Assembly: GCF_000967965.1 (NCBI RefSeq)
Contig: NZ_LACC01000020.1
Location: 42,753 to 106,752 of the forward strand
Length of the DNA stretch: 64,000 nucleotides
From: Pseudomonas fluorescens
GTDB taxonomy: Bacteria > Pseudomonadota > Gammaproteobacteria > Pseudomonadales > Pseudomonadaceae
Reading direction: 5' to 3'
Shown: one piece after another, positions 34,983 through 43,630 of the stretch
Layout of the letters: every line of letters starts with the position of its first letter
Position numbering within the stretch: position 1 is the stretch's first letter
Translations under genes and position numbers: made by a program
The notes under the pieces: model-generated
Database searches by the model: none
Told to the model about the DNA's origin: nothing
The model's input: only the letters and a program-made list of their open reading frames with translations

Positions 34983-36363
34983 GCCCAGCAGCCTGCGCTG
35001 GCGGTTGCTGTGGAACCTGGCGCTGCTGCTGGTGGTGTTGATGCTGGCCAGTGGGTTGAGCGCCTACTGGAACGGGCGCGAAGCTGCCGACACGGCCTAT
35101 GACCGGACCCTGCTGGCCTCGGCGCGAACCATCGCCGCCGGCGTGTCCCAGCGCGACGGCACCCTGAGTGCCGACGTGCCCTACGTGGCCCTCGATACGT
35201 TTGCCTACGACAGTGCCGGGCGGATTTTCTACCTGGTCAACGACATCAATCAGAAGCTGATTTCCGGGTACGAAAACCTGCCGGCGCCACCGCCGGGAAC
35301 GCCGCGCACCGATGACTATCCGGCGCTGGCACGTTTCTACAACGCCCAATACCGCGGGCAGAACGTGCGCGTGGTGAGCCTGCTCAAACCCGTGAGCGAG
35401 CCGAACATGAACGGCATGGCGGAAATTCGCGTGGCGGAAACCGATGAAGCGCGGGTGAGCATGGCCCGTAGCCTGGCGACAGATACTTTGCTGCGCCTGG
35501 GCATGCTGGCGGGTGGGGCCTTGATGTTGGTGTGGTTCGCAGTGAGTGCCGCGTTGCGCCCGCTGGAGCGCTTGCGCACGGCAGTGGAAGAGCGCCAGCC
35601 GGACGATCTGCGCCCCTTGCCGCTGGTGGAAGTGCAGCGCGAATTGTGGCCACTGGTGCGCGCGCTCAATCACTTTACCGAGCGCTTGCGCGGGCAGTTC
35701 GAGAAGCAGGCGCAATTCATCGCCGATGCCGCCCACGAACTGCGCACGCCGCTGGCGGCGCTCAAGGCGCGCCTGGAGTTGGGCATGCGCTCGGCCGAGC
35801 CCGAAACCTGGCGCAGCACGCTGGAAACCGCCGCCCAAGGCACTGATCGCTTGACCCACCTGGCCAATCAGTTGCTTTCCCTGGCACGGGTCGAAAATGG
35901 CGCCCGGGCGATTGCCGAGGGCGGCGCGCAGTTACTCGACCTGAGTCAATTGGCCCGGGAGCTGGGCATGGCCATGGCGCCGTTGGCCCACAAGCGTGGT
36001 ATCGCGCTGGCGCTGGAGGCGGATGAATCGGTCTGGCTGCGGGGCGAGCCGACGTTGTTGAACGAACTGCTGAGCAATCTGGTGGATAACGCACTGGCCC
36101 ACACGCCGCCGGGGGGCAACGTGATTCTGCGGGTCTCGGCGCCCGCCGTGCTGGAAGTCGAAGATGATGGCCCTGGTATTCCTCTTGAGGAGCGCGATCG
36201 GGTGTTCGAGCGTTTTTACCGACGCAATCAGCAAGTGGCCGGTTCCGGATTGGGTTTGGCGATTGTCGGTGAGATCTGCCGCGCACATCTGGCGCAGATC
36301 AGCCTGCATGACGGTGAGCGCGCAGGGTTGAAGGTGCGGGTGAGTTTTGTTGCGGGAGAATGA
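34975..36363 (+). CDS. tctE: Sensor histidine kinase of the tricarboxylate system
   Basis: 462 residues. TM1 about 10-30, periplasmic sensor 31-165, TM2 about 168-190, then HisKA with the phosphorylated His near residue 254 (FIADAAHELRTPLAALKARL) and the ATPase domain with N box NELLSNLVDNALAHTP, G1 VEDDGPGIP and G2 GSGLGLAI. Phosphorylates TctD on sensing external tricarboxylate. Confidence 0.92.
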   Translation: MHKPSSLRWRLLWNLALLLVVLMLASGLSAYWNGREAADTAYDRTLLASARTIAAGVSQRDGTLSADVPYVALDTFAYDSAGRIFYLVNDINQKLISGYENLPAPPPGTPRTDDYPALARFYNAQYRGQNVRVVSLLKPVSEPNMNGMAEIRVAETDEARVSMARSLATDTLLRLGMLAGGALMLVWFAVSAALRPLERLRTAVEERQPDDLRPLPLVEVQRELWPLVRALNHFTERLRGQFEKQAQFIADAAHELRTPLAALKARLELGMRSAEPETWRSTLETAAQGTDRLTHLANQLLSLARVENGARAIAEGGAQLLDLSQLARELGMAMAPLAHKRGIALALEADESVWLRGEPTLLNELLSNLVDNALAHTPPGGNVILRVSAPAVLEVEDDGPGIPLEERDRVFERFYRRNQQVAGSGLGLAIVGEICRAHLAQISLHDGERAGLKVRVSFVAGE

Positions 36364-36374
36364 ATATTCCCACT

Positions 36375-36504
36375 GTGGCGAGGGGGCTTGCCCCCGTTCG
36401 GCTGCGCAGCAGTCGTAAATCCTGACTATGCGGTGTGCCTGGCTTACACGGTCGCAGGTTTTGGGGCAGCTTCGCAGCCCAACGGGGGCAAGCCCCCTCG
36501 CCAC
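36375..36504. repeat. 130-bp MITE-like REP element, copy 3
   Basis: Terminal inverted repeats GTGGCGAGGGGGCTTGCCCC and GGGGCAAGCCCCCTCGCCAC; inner CGGCTGCGCAGCAGTCGTAA. Compared with copies at 4955 and 28564 the stem bases changed in both arms together. Confidence 0.85.
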
Positions 36505-36509
36505 ATTGA

Positions 36510-37331
36510 TCAGTAAAACATCGTGCGCGTTTCTTCCAGATCGGCGCACATCGCCTTGTCGTCAAAGTCGATTCCGAGTGCCTTGTAGGCCGGTACAATC
36601 AACGCGTCGGCACGGGCGAGCGGGTGATCGGTTTCCTGCAGGCAATACAGGCTGGCCACCTGCACCAGATCCACATAGTCGACCTGCGCGGACTGGCGCT
36701 TGAAGTTCAGGTATAACCGCGGCACTTGCACCAGCATGTCGGGAAAATCCCAGACCTTGAGCAGTTTTTCGCCGATCAGCGGATGAATCCGGTCGATCAC
36801 ATGGTTGAGGCTGACCGGGTCGGACAGCAGCTCATAGTGATCTTCGGCGTACGTCAGGATCGGCAGCACGCCGATCTGGTGCACCAGCCCGCCAAGTGCC
36901 GCCTGATCGGGCTTGAGTCGGGTGTAGCGGCGGCACAAGGCGTAGCTGACGCCGGCGATTTCCAGGCTTTTACGCCAGACATCGCGCATCTTCTGCTCCA
37001 CCACGTCAGAGCGGGCATGGAAAATCTGCTCCATGACCAGGCCGATCGCCAGGTTACAGCTGTAGTTGATACCCAGGCGGGTGATCGCGGTATGCAGGTC
37101 GGTCACTTCCTGGGCCGCGCGCAACAGTGGGCTGTTGACCACTTTGATCAGACGTGCTGACAGCGCGGTATCACGGCCGATCACTTTGCTCAGGGTACTG
37201 ACGCTGACTTCCGGGTTTTCCGCGGCTTTGCGAATCTGCAGGGCCACTTCCGGTAACGTTGGCAGAACCAGGTCATCGTTATTGATGGCCTCAACCAAAT
37301 CCTGTTGGACCTTTTCCGCCAGCTTGCTCAT
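36510..37331 (-). CDS. HDOD domain protein
   Basis: 273 residues. LPTLPEVALQIRKAAENPEV opens the HDOD domain; VIGRDTALSARLIKVVNSPL and LGGLVHQIGVLPILTYAEDH are its conserved blocks, with HQ in place of the metal-binding HD pair, as usual for HDOD. No output domain. HDOD proteins act in signalling, often with c-di-GMP or biofilm control; target unknown. Confidence 0.88.
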   Translation of the reverse strand: MSKLAEKVQQDLVEAINNDDLVLPTLPEVALQIRKAAENPEVSVSTLSKVIGRDTALSARLIKVVNSPLLRAAQEVTDLHTAITRLGINYSCNLAIGLVMEQIFHARSDVVEQKMRDVWRKSLEIAGVSYALCRRYTRLKPDQAALGGLVHQIGVLPILTYAEDHYELLSDPVSLNHVIDRIHPLIGEKLLKVWDFPDMLVQVPRLYLNFKRQSAQVDYVDLVQVASLYCLQETDHPLARADALIVPAYKALGIDFDDKAMCADLEETRTMFY

Positions 37332-37365
37332 TTAGTCTCTCTAGGTGTCGCGCCAAGTGCTGCCG

Positions 37366-38307
37366 TTATTGCTGGATTTCGCGGTCGCGGTCCAGTTCAT
37401 AAGGCAGGTCGAGCAGCTGCAAGGACGGCCCTTCGAGGGCGCCCAGGTGGATGTCTCCACCTTCTGCTGCTTCGGCTTGCAACACAGCCAGGAGTTCAAT
37501 GTTCTGTCCGGCGCGGGCAGCCAGCACCACTTCACCGATGGAGCTGCCGTGGGTCGGGGAAAACAGCGGGGTACCCGGTTCAGGCAATTCGCCAGCAGCC
37601 AGCTGCAGGCGATACAGGCGGCGCTTGAGTTTGCCCAGGTACTGCATCCGCGCAACGATTTCCTGCCCGGTGTAGCAACCTTTCTTGAAGCTCACGCCGC
37701 CGACCGCTTGCAGGTTGAGCATCTGCGGGATGAACAGCTCGCGGGTGCCGGGCAAGACCTGGCCGATCCCTGCGCGGACCTGGCCCAGCAGCCATTGATT
37801 CAGATCGCCCTCGCTCAGCACAGCCGATAGCTTGCCTTTGACCGCATCGGCTTGACCGGCGGCGACCCACAGTTCTGCGCGTTCAGGCGAGACACGGATG
37901 GCGATCAGCCCGTCGTTGCGCACGACGCTGTCGGTTTCTGCCGACAGGTCCAGGCCGAGGCTGACCAGTGCGGCGTCGCCATGGTCAACGCCGAAGCGGA
38001 TCCAGGCGGCACTTTCGTCGGTCAGTTTCGACTTGGAAAACACCGCGTATTTTTTCAGGTCCGCCAGTTGCGGTTCGAGCAATTCGGTGGCCATGGCCAG
38101 GACCACGCCGTCACCCTCGAGCAGGATGCGGAAACTCGATTGCATCCGGCCTTTTTGCGTGCAACGCGCACCGAGGCTGGCCCGGGAATCGCTCAGGTAG
38201 TTGAGGTTGCAGGTCAATTGGCCTTGCAGGAATTTGCTGGCGTCCGCGCCGCGGACCGCGAGAACACCCTCATGAGAAAGGGTGCAGAAAAAAGCAGAAT
38301 CGGCCAT
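37366..38307 (-). CDS. ygfZ: Folate-binding protein YgfZ (Fe-S cluster maintenance)
   Basis: 313 residues. The signature KGCYTGQEIVARMQYLGKLK with its functional Cys is present, and the N-terminal LSHEGVLAVRGADASKFLQG resembles GcvT. Tetrahydrofolate-dependent helper in iron-sulfur enzyme maintenance. Divergent from sdhE, as in many gammaproteobacteria. Confidence 0.92.
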   Translation of the reverse strand: MADSAFFCTLSHEGVLAVRGADASKFLQGQLTCNLNYLSDSRASLGARCTQKGRMQSSFRILLEGDGVVLAMATELLEPQLADLKKYAVFSKSKLTDESAAWIRFGVDHGDAALVSLGLDLSAETDSVVRNDGLIAIRVSPERAELWVAAGQADAVKGKLSAVLSEGDLNQWLLGQVRAGIGQVLPGTRELFIPQMLNLQAVGGVSFKKGCYTGQEIVARMQYLGKLKRRLYRLQLAAGELPEPGTPLFSPTHGSSIGEVVLAARAGQNIELLAVLQAEAAEGGDIHLGALEGPSLQLLDLPYELDRDREIQQ

Positions 38308-38455
38308 GGGTCATCGCAGGGTAAAAAGTCTGGTGGACATCATAAGGGGCCGCCTGCGAAATGGGTAGTTAACAAAGGCTCGCAATGCCCGACCAAAGCC
38401 GACTGTTCGACCGGGCGCGGGCCTGTATACTTGCGGCCTATTTGAGGAGCGCTCC

Positions 38456-38710
38456 ATGGTCGAAGATGTTGAACTGAACCGCCTCTTTTGGCACAGCCGC
38501 CGTGGCATGCTTGAGCTTGACGTGTTGCTGGTACCGTTCACGAAAGAGGTTTACGCAACGCTCAACGAAGTGGATCGCGCGTTGTACGTCCGACTGCTGA
38601 CGAGTGAGGACCAGGACATGTTCGGCTGGTTCATGGAACGCAGCGAATCGGAAGATCCCGAGCTGCAACGCATGGTTCGCATGATCCTGGATCGTGTCCA
38701 GCCCAAGTAA
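38456..38710 (+). CDS. sdhE: Succinate dehydrogenase assembly factor SdhE
   Basis: 84 residues. LNRLFWHSRRGMLELDVLLV carries the RGxxE motif needed for flavin attachment to SdhA. GAGGAG before the ATG. Followed by an overlapping ygfX-like gene. Confidence 0.93.
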   Translation: MVEDVELNRLFWHSRRGMLELDVLLVPFTKEVYATLNEVDRALYVRLLTSEDQDMFGWFMERSESEDPELQRMVRMILDRVQPK

Positions 38711-39146
38711 CGGCTTCGAATGCCGCTGGCATGCCTCACGGCAGTTGCTGGCGGCGTATCTTCTGGCCCAGCTGTTCGCGTTGGGTTCTTTGTTTTTACT
38801 GTCGATTCCGGTCTGGGCCAGCGCGCTCGGCGTCCTGCTGTGCGTGGTTCATGGAGTCTGGCTGTTGCCCCGGCAAATCCTGCTGACCCACCCTCAGGCA
38901 TTTTGCGGTTTGCGGCGTGATGCCGATGGCTGGCAGTTGTGGAGTCGGGCCAGGGGTTGGCAGCCCGTGCAACTGAGGCCGGACAGCCTGGCGCTGCCGT
39001 TGGTGGTGGTACTGCGTTTCCGACTGCGTGGCGAGCGCCGGGTCAGGGCCATTTGCGTGCCCCGGGATGCGCAGGCGGCGGATGTGCACCGACGCCTGCG
39101 GGTCCGGCTCAAATTCAGCCGACGTAGGTGGGCGGCACCAGAATAG
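38694..39146 (+). CDS. YgfX/CptA-like membrane protein
   Basis: 150 residues with a GTG start at 38694 inside the last codons of sdhE (17-bp overlap). Two adjacent hydrophobic helices at about 16-60, then a basic cytosolic part (RRDADGWQLWSRARGWQPVQ). In E. coli the same pair is sdhE-ygfX, where YgfX was proposed as a toxin acting on FtsZ/MreB. The stop lies 32 bp inside the 3' end of the convergent nadB. Confidence 0.75.
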   Translation: MSSPSNGFECRWHASRQLLAAYLLAQLFALGSLFLLSIPVWASALGVLLCVVHGVWLLPRQILLTHPQAFCGLRRDADGWQLWSRARGWQPVQLRPDSLALPLVVVLRFRLRGERRVRAICVPRDAQAADVHRRLRVRLKFSRRRWAAPE

Positions 39147-40731
39147 TGTCCAGCGCGACCGGTAACATGTCCGGGTAATCGAGGGTGTAATGCAGGCCGC
39201 GGCTTTCCTTGCGCTCCATGGCTGACAGGATCATCAGCTCGGCCACTTGGGCCAGGTTGCGCAGCTCGATCAAATCCCGGCTGACCTTGTAGTTGCTGTA
39301 GAACTCGTCGATTTCATCCAGCAACAGTTGCACGCGGTGTTGTGCCCGTTGCAGACGCTTGTTGGTCCGCACGATGCCAACGTAGTCCCACATGAATCGC
39401 CGCAGTTCATCCCAGTTGTGCGCAATGATCACGTCTTCATCGGAATCGGTGACCTGGCTCGCATCCCAGACGGGAAGGGGGGCCGGCATCGGCACTCGGG
39501 GCAACTGTTCAAGGATGTCTGCCGCCGCCGAGCGTGCATAGACGAAACATTCCAGCAGCGAGTTGCTGGCCATGCGGTTGGCGCCGTGCAGGCCGGTGAA
39601 GCTGGTTTCGCCGATGGCATACAACCCCGGCACATCGGTACGACCCTGTTGATCGACCATCACGCCGCCGCAGGTATAGTGCGCCGCCGGGACCACCGGA
39701 ATCGGTTGTTTGGTGATGTCGATGGAAAATTCCAGGCAGCGTTCGTACACCGTCGGGAAGTGCGTCTTGATGAAGGCTTCGGGCTTGTGGCTGATGTCCA
39801 GATAGACGCAATCGACACCCAGTCGCTTCATTTCATGGTCGATCGCCCGGGCGACGATGTCCCGTGGCGCCAGCTCGGCCCGTGGGTCGAAGCGCGGCAT
39901 GAAGCGCTCGCCGTTGGGCAGCTTCAGGTGGGCACCTTCGCCTCGCAGGGCTTCGGTGACCAGGAAGCTCTTGGCTTGTGGGTGATACAGGCAAGTAGGG
40001 TGGAACTGGTTGAATTCCAGGTTCGCCACCCGGCAGCCCGAGCGCCAGGCCATGGCGATGCCATCGCCGCAGGCGCCGTCAGGGTTGCTGGTGTAGAGGT
40101 AAACCTTGGCTGCCCCACCGGAGGCGAGGATCACAAAACGGGCGCCATAGGTGTCGACTTCGCCGGTGCCGCGATTGAGCACATAAGCGCCGAGGCAGCG
40201 ATCGCCTTCGAGTCCCAGGCGTTTTTCGGTAATCAGGTCAACCGCAACCCGCTGCTCCAGCAGTTCGATGTTCGGTCGTTTCCGGGCCTGGTCGAGCAGG
40301 GTGGTGAAAATGGCAGCGCCAGTGGCATCGGCGGCATGGATGATGCGCCGATGGCTGTGACCGCCCTCGCGGGTGAGGTGGAACTCGAACCCGCCGTCTT
40401 CGTTACTCGACTGTTCATCGCGGGTAAAGGGCACGCCCTGGTCGATCAGCCATTGAATCGCTTCCCTGCTGTGCTCGACGGTAAAACGCACGGCGTCCTC
40501 ATGGCACAGGCCGCCGCCGGCATTGAGGGTGTCATCGACATGGGATTCAACGGTATCGGTGTCGTCCAGTACGGCCGCAACGCCGCCTTGGGCCCAGAAA
40601 GTCGAGCCATTGGCGAGGTTGCCCTTGCTCAGAACGGCAATGCGCAAATGACCGGGCAAGGTCAGCGCAAGGCTCAAGCCGGCAGCACCGCTGCCAATTA
40701 CCAGAACATCGTGTTGAAACTGTTGGCTCAT
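39115..40731 (-). CDS. nadB: L-aspartate oxidase
   Basis: 538 residues from MSQQFQHDVLVIGSGAAGLS. FAD dinucleotide fold GSGAAGLSLALTLPG, substrate/FAD loop GNLANGSTFWAQGGVAAVLD, and TCGGVMVDQQGRTDVPGLYA match NadB of the fumarate reductase/succinate dehydrogenase flavoprotein family. Makes iminoaspartate for NAD synthesis. Divergent from algU, as in P. aeruginosa. Confidence 0.95.
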   Translation of the reverse strand: MSQQFQHDVLVIGSGAAGLSLALTLPGHLRIAVLSKGNLANGSTFWAQGGVAAVLDDTDTVESHVDDTLNAGGGLCHEDAVRFTVEHSREAIQWLIDQGVPFTRDEQSSNEDGGFEFHLTREGGHSHRRIIHAADATGAAIFTTLLDQARKRPNIELLEQRVAVDLITEKRLGLEGDRCLGAYVLNRGTGEVDTYGARFVILASGGAAKVYLYTSNPDGACGDGIAMAWRSGCRVANLEFNQFHPTCLYHPQAKSFLVTEALRGEGAHLKLPNGERFMPRFDPRAELAPRDIVARAIDHEMKRLGVDCVYLDISHKPEAFIKTHFPTVYERCLEFSIDITKQPIPVVPAAHYTCGGVMVDQQGRTDVPGLYAIGETSFTGLHGANRMASNSLLECFVYARSAAADILEQLPRVPMPAPLPVWDASQVTDSDEDVIIAHNWDELRRFMWDYVGIVRTNKRLQRAQHRVQLLLDEIDEFYSNYKVSRDLIELRNLAQVAELMILSAMERKESRGLHYTLDYPDMLPVALDTILVPPTYVG

Positions 40732-41002
40732 TTCAGGATTCCGCTCAAAGCGACCCGGGTCGGGGTTGGCGCAGCTGGACTGTCGAGTCGATGCAGCCGC
40801 ACAGCCCACTAGTATATAGAGGGGGGGAGCGGCACAATACCCGAGCTAGCATGGCATTGTGAAACTACCGTGACCCAAAACATCGGTCACTTCGTCGGAT
40901 GTTTTTCTGCCCGTTGGGCGCGAGAATGACTGTATCGCCGATTTAACAGTCTTTTTCCCTTCACGGTTGCACAATGTCGGGTTGGCACGGCTATAAATAT
41001 TT

Positions 41003-41036
41003 GGAACTTTTGCCAAAGGGCCAAGATCAATAGAAG
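41003..41036 (+). promoter_or_regulatory. Candidate AlgU-dependent promoter of algU
   Basis: GGAACTT at 41003-41009, then 17 nt, then TCAAT, close to the AlgU/sigma-E pattern GAACTT-N16/17-TCnnA. It lies in the 552-bp gap between nadB and algU, consistent with autoregulation of algU. Apart from this and a short non-credible frame overlapping the algU start, the gap shows nothing else I can support. Confidence 0.55.
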
Positions 41037-41283
41037 GTTGCCTGAAACAAGGGACAGTGTCGGTTTCAGTGCGGGATTGCAGTTCGATCCTTGCTGAAGA
41101 ATCCGATGACAAGATTATCCGCGCAGCCGGGTCAACTCGTGCTGCGCTTTTCGTGCGTGCCAAATCAGAGCCCGCAGGAAACTTGCCTGGAGGGGGAGAA
41201 CTTTTGCGAAAAGCACGAGTCTATGTTTGCAAGTCTGGTGGTTTACTTCTGCAAGCCTCCTCCGAGCTCATCGAGGAGTGTTC

Positions 41284-41865
41284 ATGCTAACCCAGGAAGA
41301 GGATCAGCAACTGGTCGAACGCGTTCAGCGCGGCGACAAGCGTGCTTTCGATCTGCTAGTGCTGAAATACCAGCACAAAATTCTCGGGTTGATCGTGCGT
41401 TTTGTGCACGACACCCATGAAGCCCAGGATGTGGCACAAGAAGCCTTTATCAAGGCATACCGTGCACTTGGAAATTTTCGCGGAGACAGCGCGTTTTATA
41501 CGTGGCTTTACCGCATCGCCATCAACACGGCGAAAAACTATCTGGTTTCACGCGGCCGTCGGCCGCCGGATAGCGATGTCAGTTCCGAGGATGCAGAGTT
41601 CTACGATGGCGATCATGGCCTCAAGGATCTCGAGTCGCCAGAGCGGGCCTTGCTGCGGGATGAGATCGAAGGCACCGTCCATCGAACCATTCAGCAACTG
41701 CCGGAAGATTTGCGTACGGCTTTAACTTTACGTGAGTTTGATGGTCTGAGTTACGAGGACATTGCGAGCGTCATGCAATGTCCGGTAGGCACCGTGCGCT
41801 CCCGGATCTTCCGCGCCCGGGAGGCCATCGACAAAGCCCTGCAGCCATTGTTGCAGGAAAACTAA
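41284..41865 (+). CDS. algU: ECF sigma factor AlgU (RpoE/AlgT)
   Basis: 193 residues, the exact family length. Sigma-2 region DAFDLLVLKYQHKILGLIVR to FRGDSAFYTWLYRIAINTAK and sigma-4 QLPEDLRTALTLREFDGLSY with VGTVRSRIFRARE. Directs RNA polymerase to envelope-stress and alginate promoters. First gene of algU-mucA-mucB-mucD; MucA holds it inactive at the membrane. Confidence 0.97.
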   Translation: MLTQEEDQQLVERVQRGDKRAFDLLVLKYQHKILGLIVRFVHDTHEAQDVAQEAFIKAYRALGNFRGDSAFYTWLYRIAINTAKNYLVSRGRRPPDSDVSSEDAEFYDGDHGLKDLESPERALLRDEIEGTVHRTIQQLPEDLRTALTLREFDGLSYEDIASVMQCPVGTVRSRIFRAREAIDKALQPLLQEN

Positions 41866-41896
41866 AGACAGCGGCGACAGCCAAGAGAGGAACGCC

Positions 41897-42484
41897 ATGA
41901 GTCGTGAAGCCCTGCAGGAATCGCTGTCCGCAGTGATGGATAACGAAGCGGACGAATTGGAATTGCGTCGGGTATTGAATGCCTGTGACGATGTTGAAAC
42001 CCGTGATACCTGGGCTCGTTATCAGATCGCTCGGGCAGTGATGCACAAGGATCTGCTGCTTCCACGCCTGGACATCGCCGCAGCTGTTTCTGCTGCCCTG
42101 GCTGACGAAGCCGTACCGGCAAAAGCCTCCCGTGGTCCATGGCGCAGCCTGGGTCGTCTGGCGGTCGCAGCTTCCGTGACCCTGGCGGTGCTGGCCGGTG
42201 TACGTCTGTACAACCAGGATGAGATCGCCGGCGTCGAATTGGCCCAGCAATCCACTCAGCCCGGACTGGCCGTTCCTCAAGTAAAAGGCCCAGCCGTTCT
42301 GGCAGGCTACAATGAGAGTTCGGATGCTACTGGCCCAATGGCCAACGGCGTATTGCAAGGTCAGCCAGGCTGGCACGATCAGCGTTTGCCAGGTTACTTG
42401 CGCCAACACGCACAACAGGCTGCACTGAAAGGCACTGAGAGCGCTCTGCCGTACGCTCGTGCCGCAAGCCTGGAAAACCGTTAA
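41897..42484 (+). CDS. mucA: Anti-sigma factor MucA
   Basis: 195 residues. MSREALQESLSAVMDNEADE opens the cytosolic anti-sigma domain that binds AlgU; a single TM helix at about 85-103 (LGRLAVAASVTLAVLAGVRL); periplasmic tail cut by the protease cascade during stress. Full length, with no mucoidy-type truncation. Confidence 0.95.
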   Translation: MSREALQESLSAVMDNEADELELRRVLNACDDVETRDTWARYQIARAVMHKDLLLPRLDIAAAVSAALADEAVPAKASRGPWRSLGRLAVAASVTLAVLAGVRLYNQDEIAGVELAQQSTQPGLAVPQVKGPAVLAGYNESSDATGPMANGVLQGQPGWHDQRLPGYLRQHAQQAALKGTESALPYARAASLENR

Positions 42485-42492
42485 GGAGGATC

Positions 42493-43452
42493 ATGCGCGC
42501 CATACCTCTACTTTCGCTTCTGCTCTGCGGCTGGTTCATTGTTCCAGCCCAAGCCGATGAAGCCCAGGACTGGTTGACCCGCCTGGGCCAGGCAGAGCAA
42601 CAGCAAAGCTTTCAGGGTACTTTCGTCTACGAGCGTAACGGTAGTTTTTCTACCCATAACATCTGGCACCGCGTCCAGGATGGAAAGGTCCGCGAGCGAT
42701 TGATCCAGCTCGACGGTTCCGCTCAGGAAGTCGTTCGCATTGATGGGCAAACCCAATGCGTCAGCGGCACACTGATAGCAGGGCTTGGGGACTCCCCGAA
42801 CTCCGCTGCCCGTGCACTCGATCCTCAAAAGCTCAAGAATTGGTATGACCTCGCCGTCATCGGCAAGTCGCGTGTCGCCGGGCGTCCGGCGGTGATCGTA
42901 TCGCTGACACCCCGCGATCAGCATCGCTACGGTTTTGAACTGCATCTGGACAAAGAGACCGGCCTGCCTCTGAAGTCCTTGCTACTGGACGACAAGGGGC
43001 GGTTGTTGGAGCGCTTCCAGTTCACGCAACTGGATACCGCCGACGTTCCTTCCGAAAAAGACCTGCAGGCCAGTAATGATTGCAAGCCGGTCAACCTCGA
43101 GAGTGACAAGGCTTCTGCCGTCAAGTCTGCTCAGGTCTGGCGTTCCGACTGGTTGCCGCCCGGCTTCGAGCTGACCAGCAGCACCGCTCGCAAGGATCCG
43201 GAGACCAAGACCCAGGTCAACAGCCTGATGTATGACGATGGCCTGACGCGCTTTTCGGTATTCCTCGAACCGTTGAATGGTGCAACAGTCACCGACACCC
43301 GTACTCAGTTGGGCCCGACTGTTGCGGTTTCCAGGCGCCTGGCCACGACACAGGGCGACATGATGGTGACCGTCGTCGGCGAGATACCGGTCGGTACTGC
43401 TGAGCGGATAGCGCTTTCGATGCGCACTGATGCCGCTGCAACCAAGCAGTGA
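42493..43452 (+). CDS. mucB: Periplasmic MucB (RseB-like)
   Basis: 319 residues. Signal peptide MRAIPLLSLLLCGWFIVPAQ-A, lipoprotein-like first domain (SFQGTFVYERNGSFSTHNIW) and a C-terminal MucA-binding domain. Shields the MucA periplasmic tail from cleavage; released by lipid or LPS signals in relatives. GGAGG 6 bp before the ATG and 8 bp after mucA. Confidence 0.95.
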   Translation: MRAIPLLSLLLCGWFIVPAQADEAQDWLTRLGQAEQQQSFQGTFVYERNGSFSTHNIWHRVQDGKVRERLIQLDGSAQEVVRIDGQTQCVSGTLIAGLGDSPNSAARALDPQKLKNWYDLAVIGKSRVAGRPAVIVSLTPRDQHRYGFELHLDKETGLPLKSLLLDDKGRLLERFQFTQLDTADVPSEKDLQASNDCKPVNLESDKASAVKSAQVWRSDWLPPGFELTSSTARKDPETKTQVNSLMYDDGLTRFSVFLEPLNGATVTDTRTQLGPTVAVSRRLATTQGDMMVTVVGEIPVGTAERIALSMRTDAAATKQ

Positions 43453-43630
43453 GCTGAATTCGAAATGTTTCGTGAGCATTTCAATTTGCAAAAATCCCGT
43501 AAATTTCTTATAGGTCAGAGCCCCTCGGCTCTGGCCTTGTTTGTTGTTCCCGGAACAAAAATACCGGCGTATTGTTCCCGGTGTTCCTTGCTCCATATCG
43601 CTTAACCATGCTCGTCGTAACGGGAGCCGT

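Noticed and set aside
39247..40812. 521-residue rightward frame over nadB
   Set aside because: Antisense shadow of nadB; no protein family features.
41057..41290. 77-residue frame overlapping the algU start
   Set aside because: No ribosome site or family; lies in the algU leader and overlaps the true start by 7 bp.
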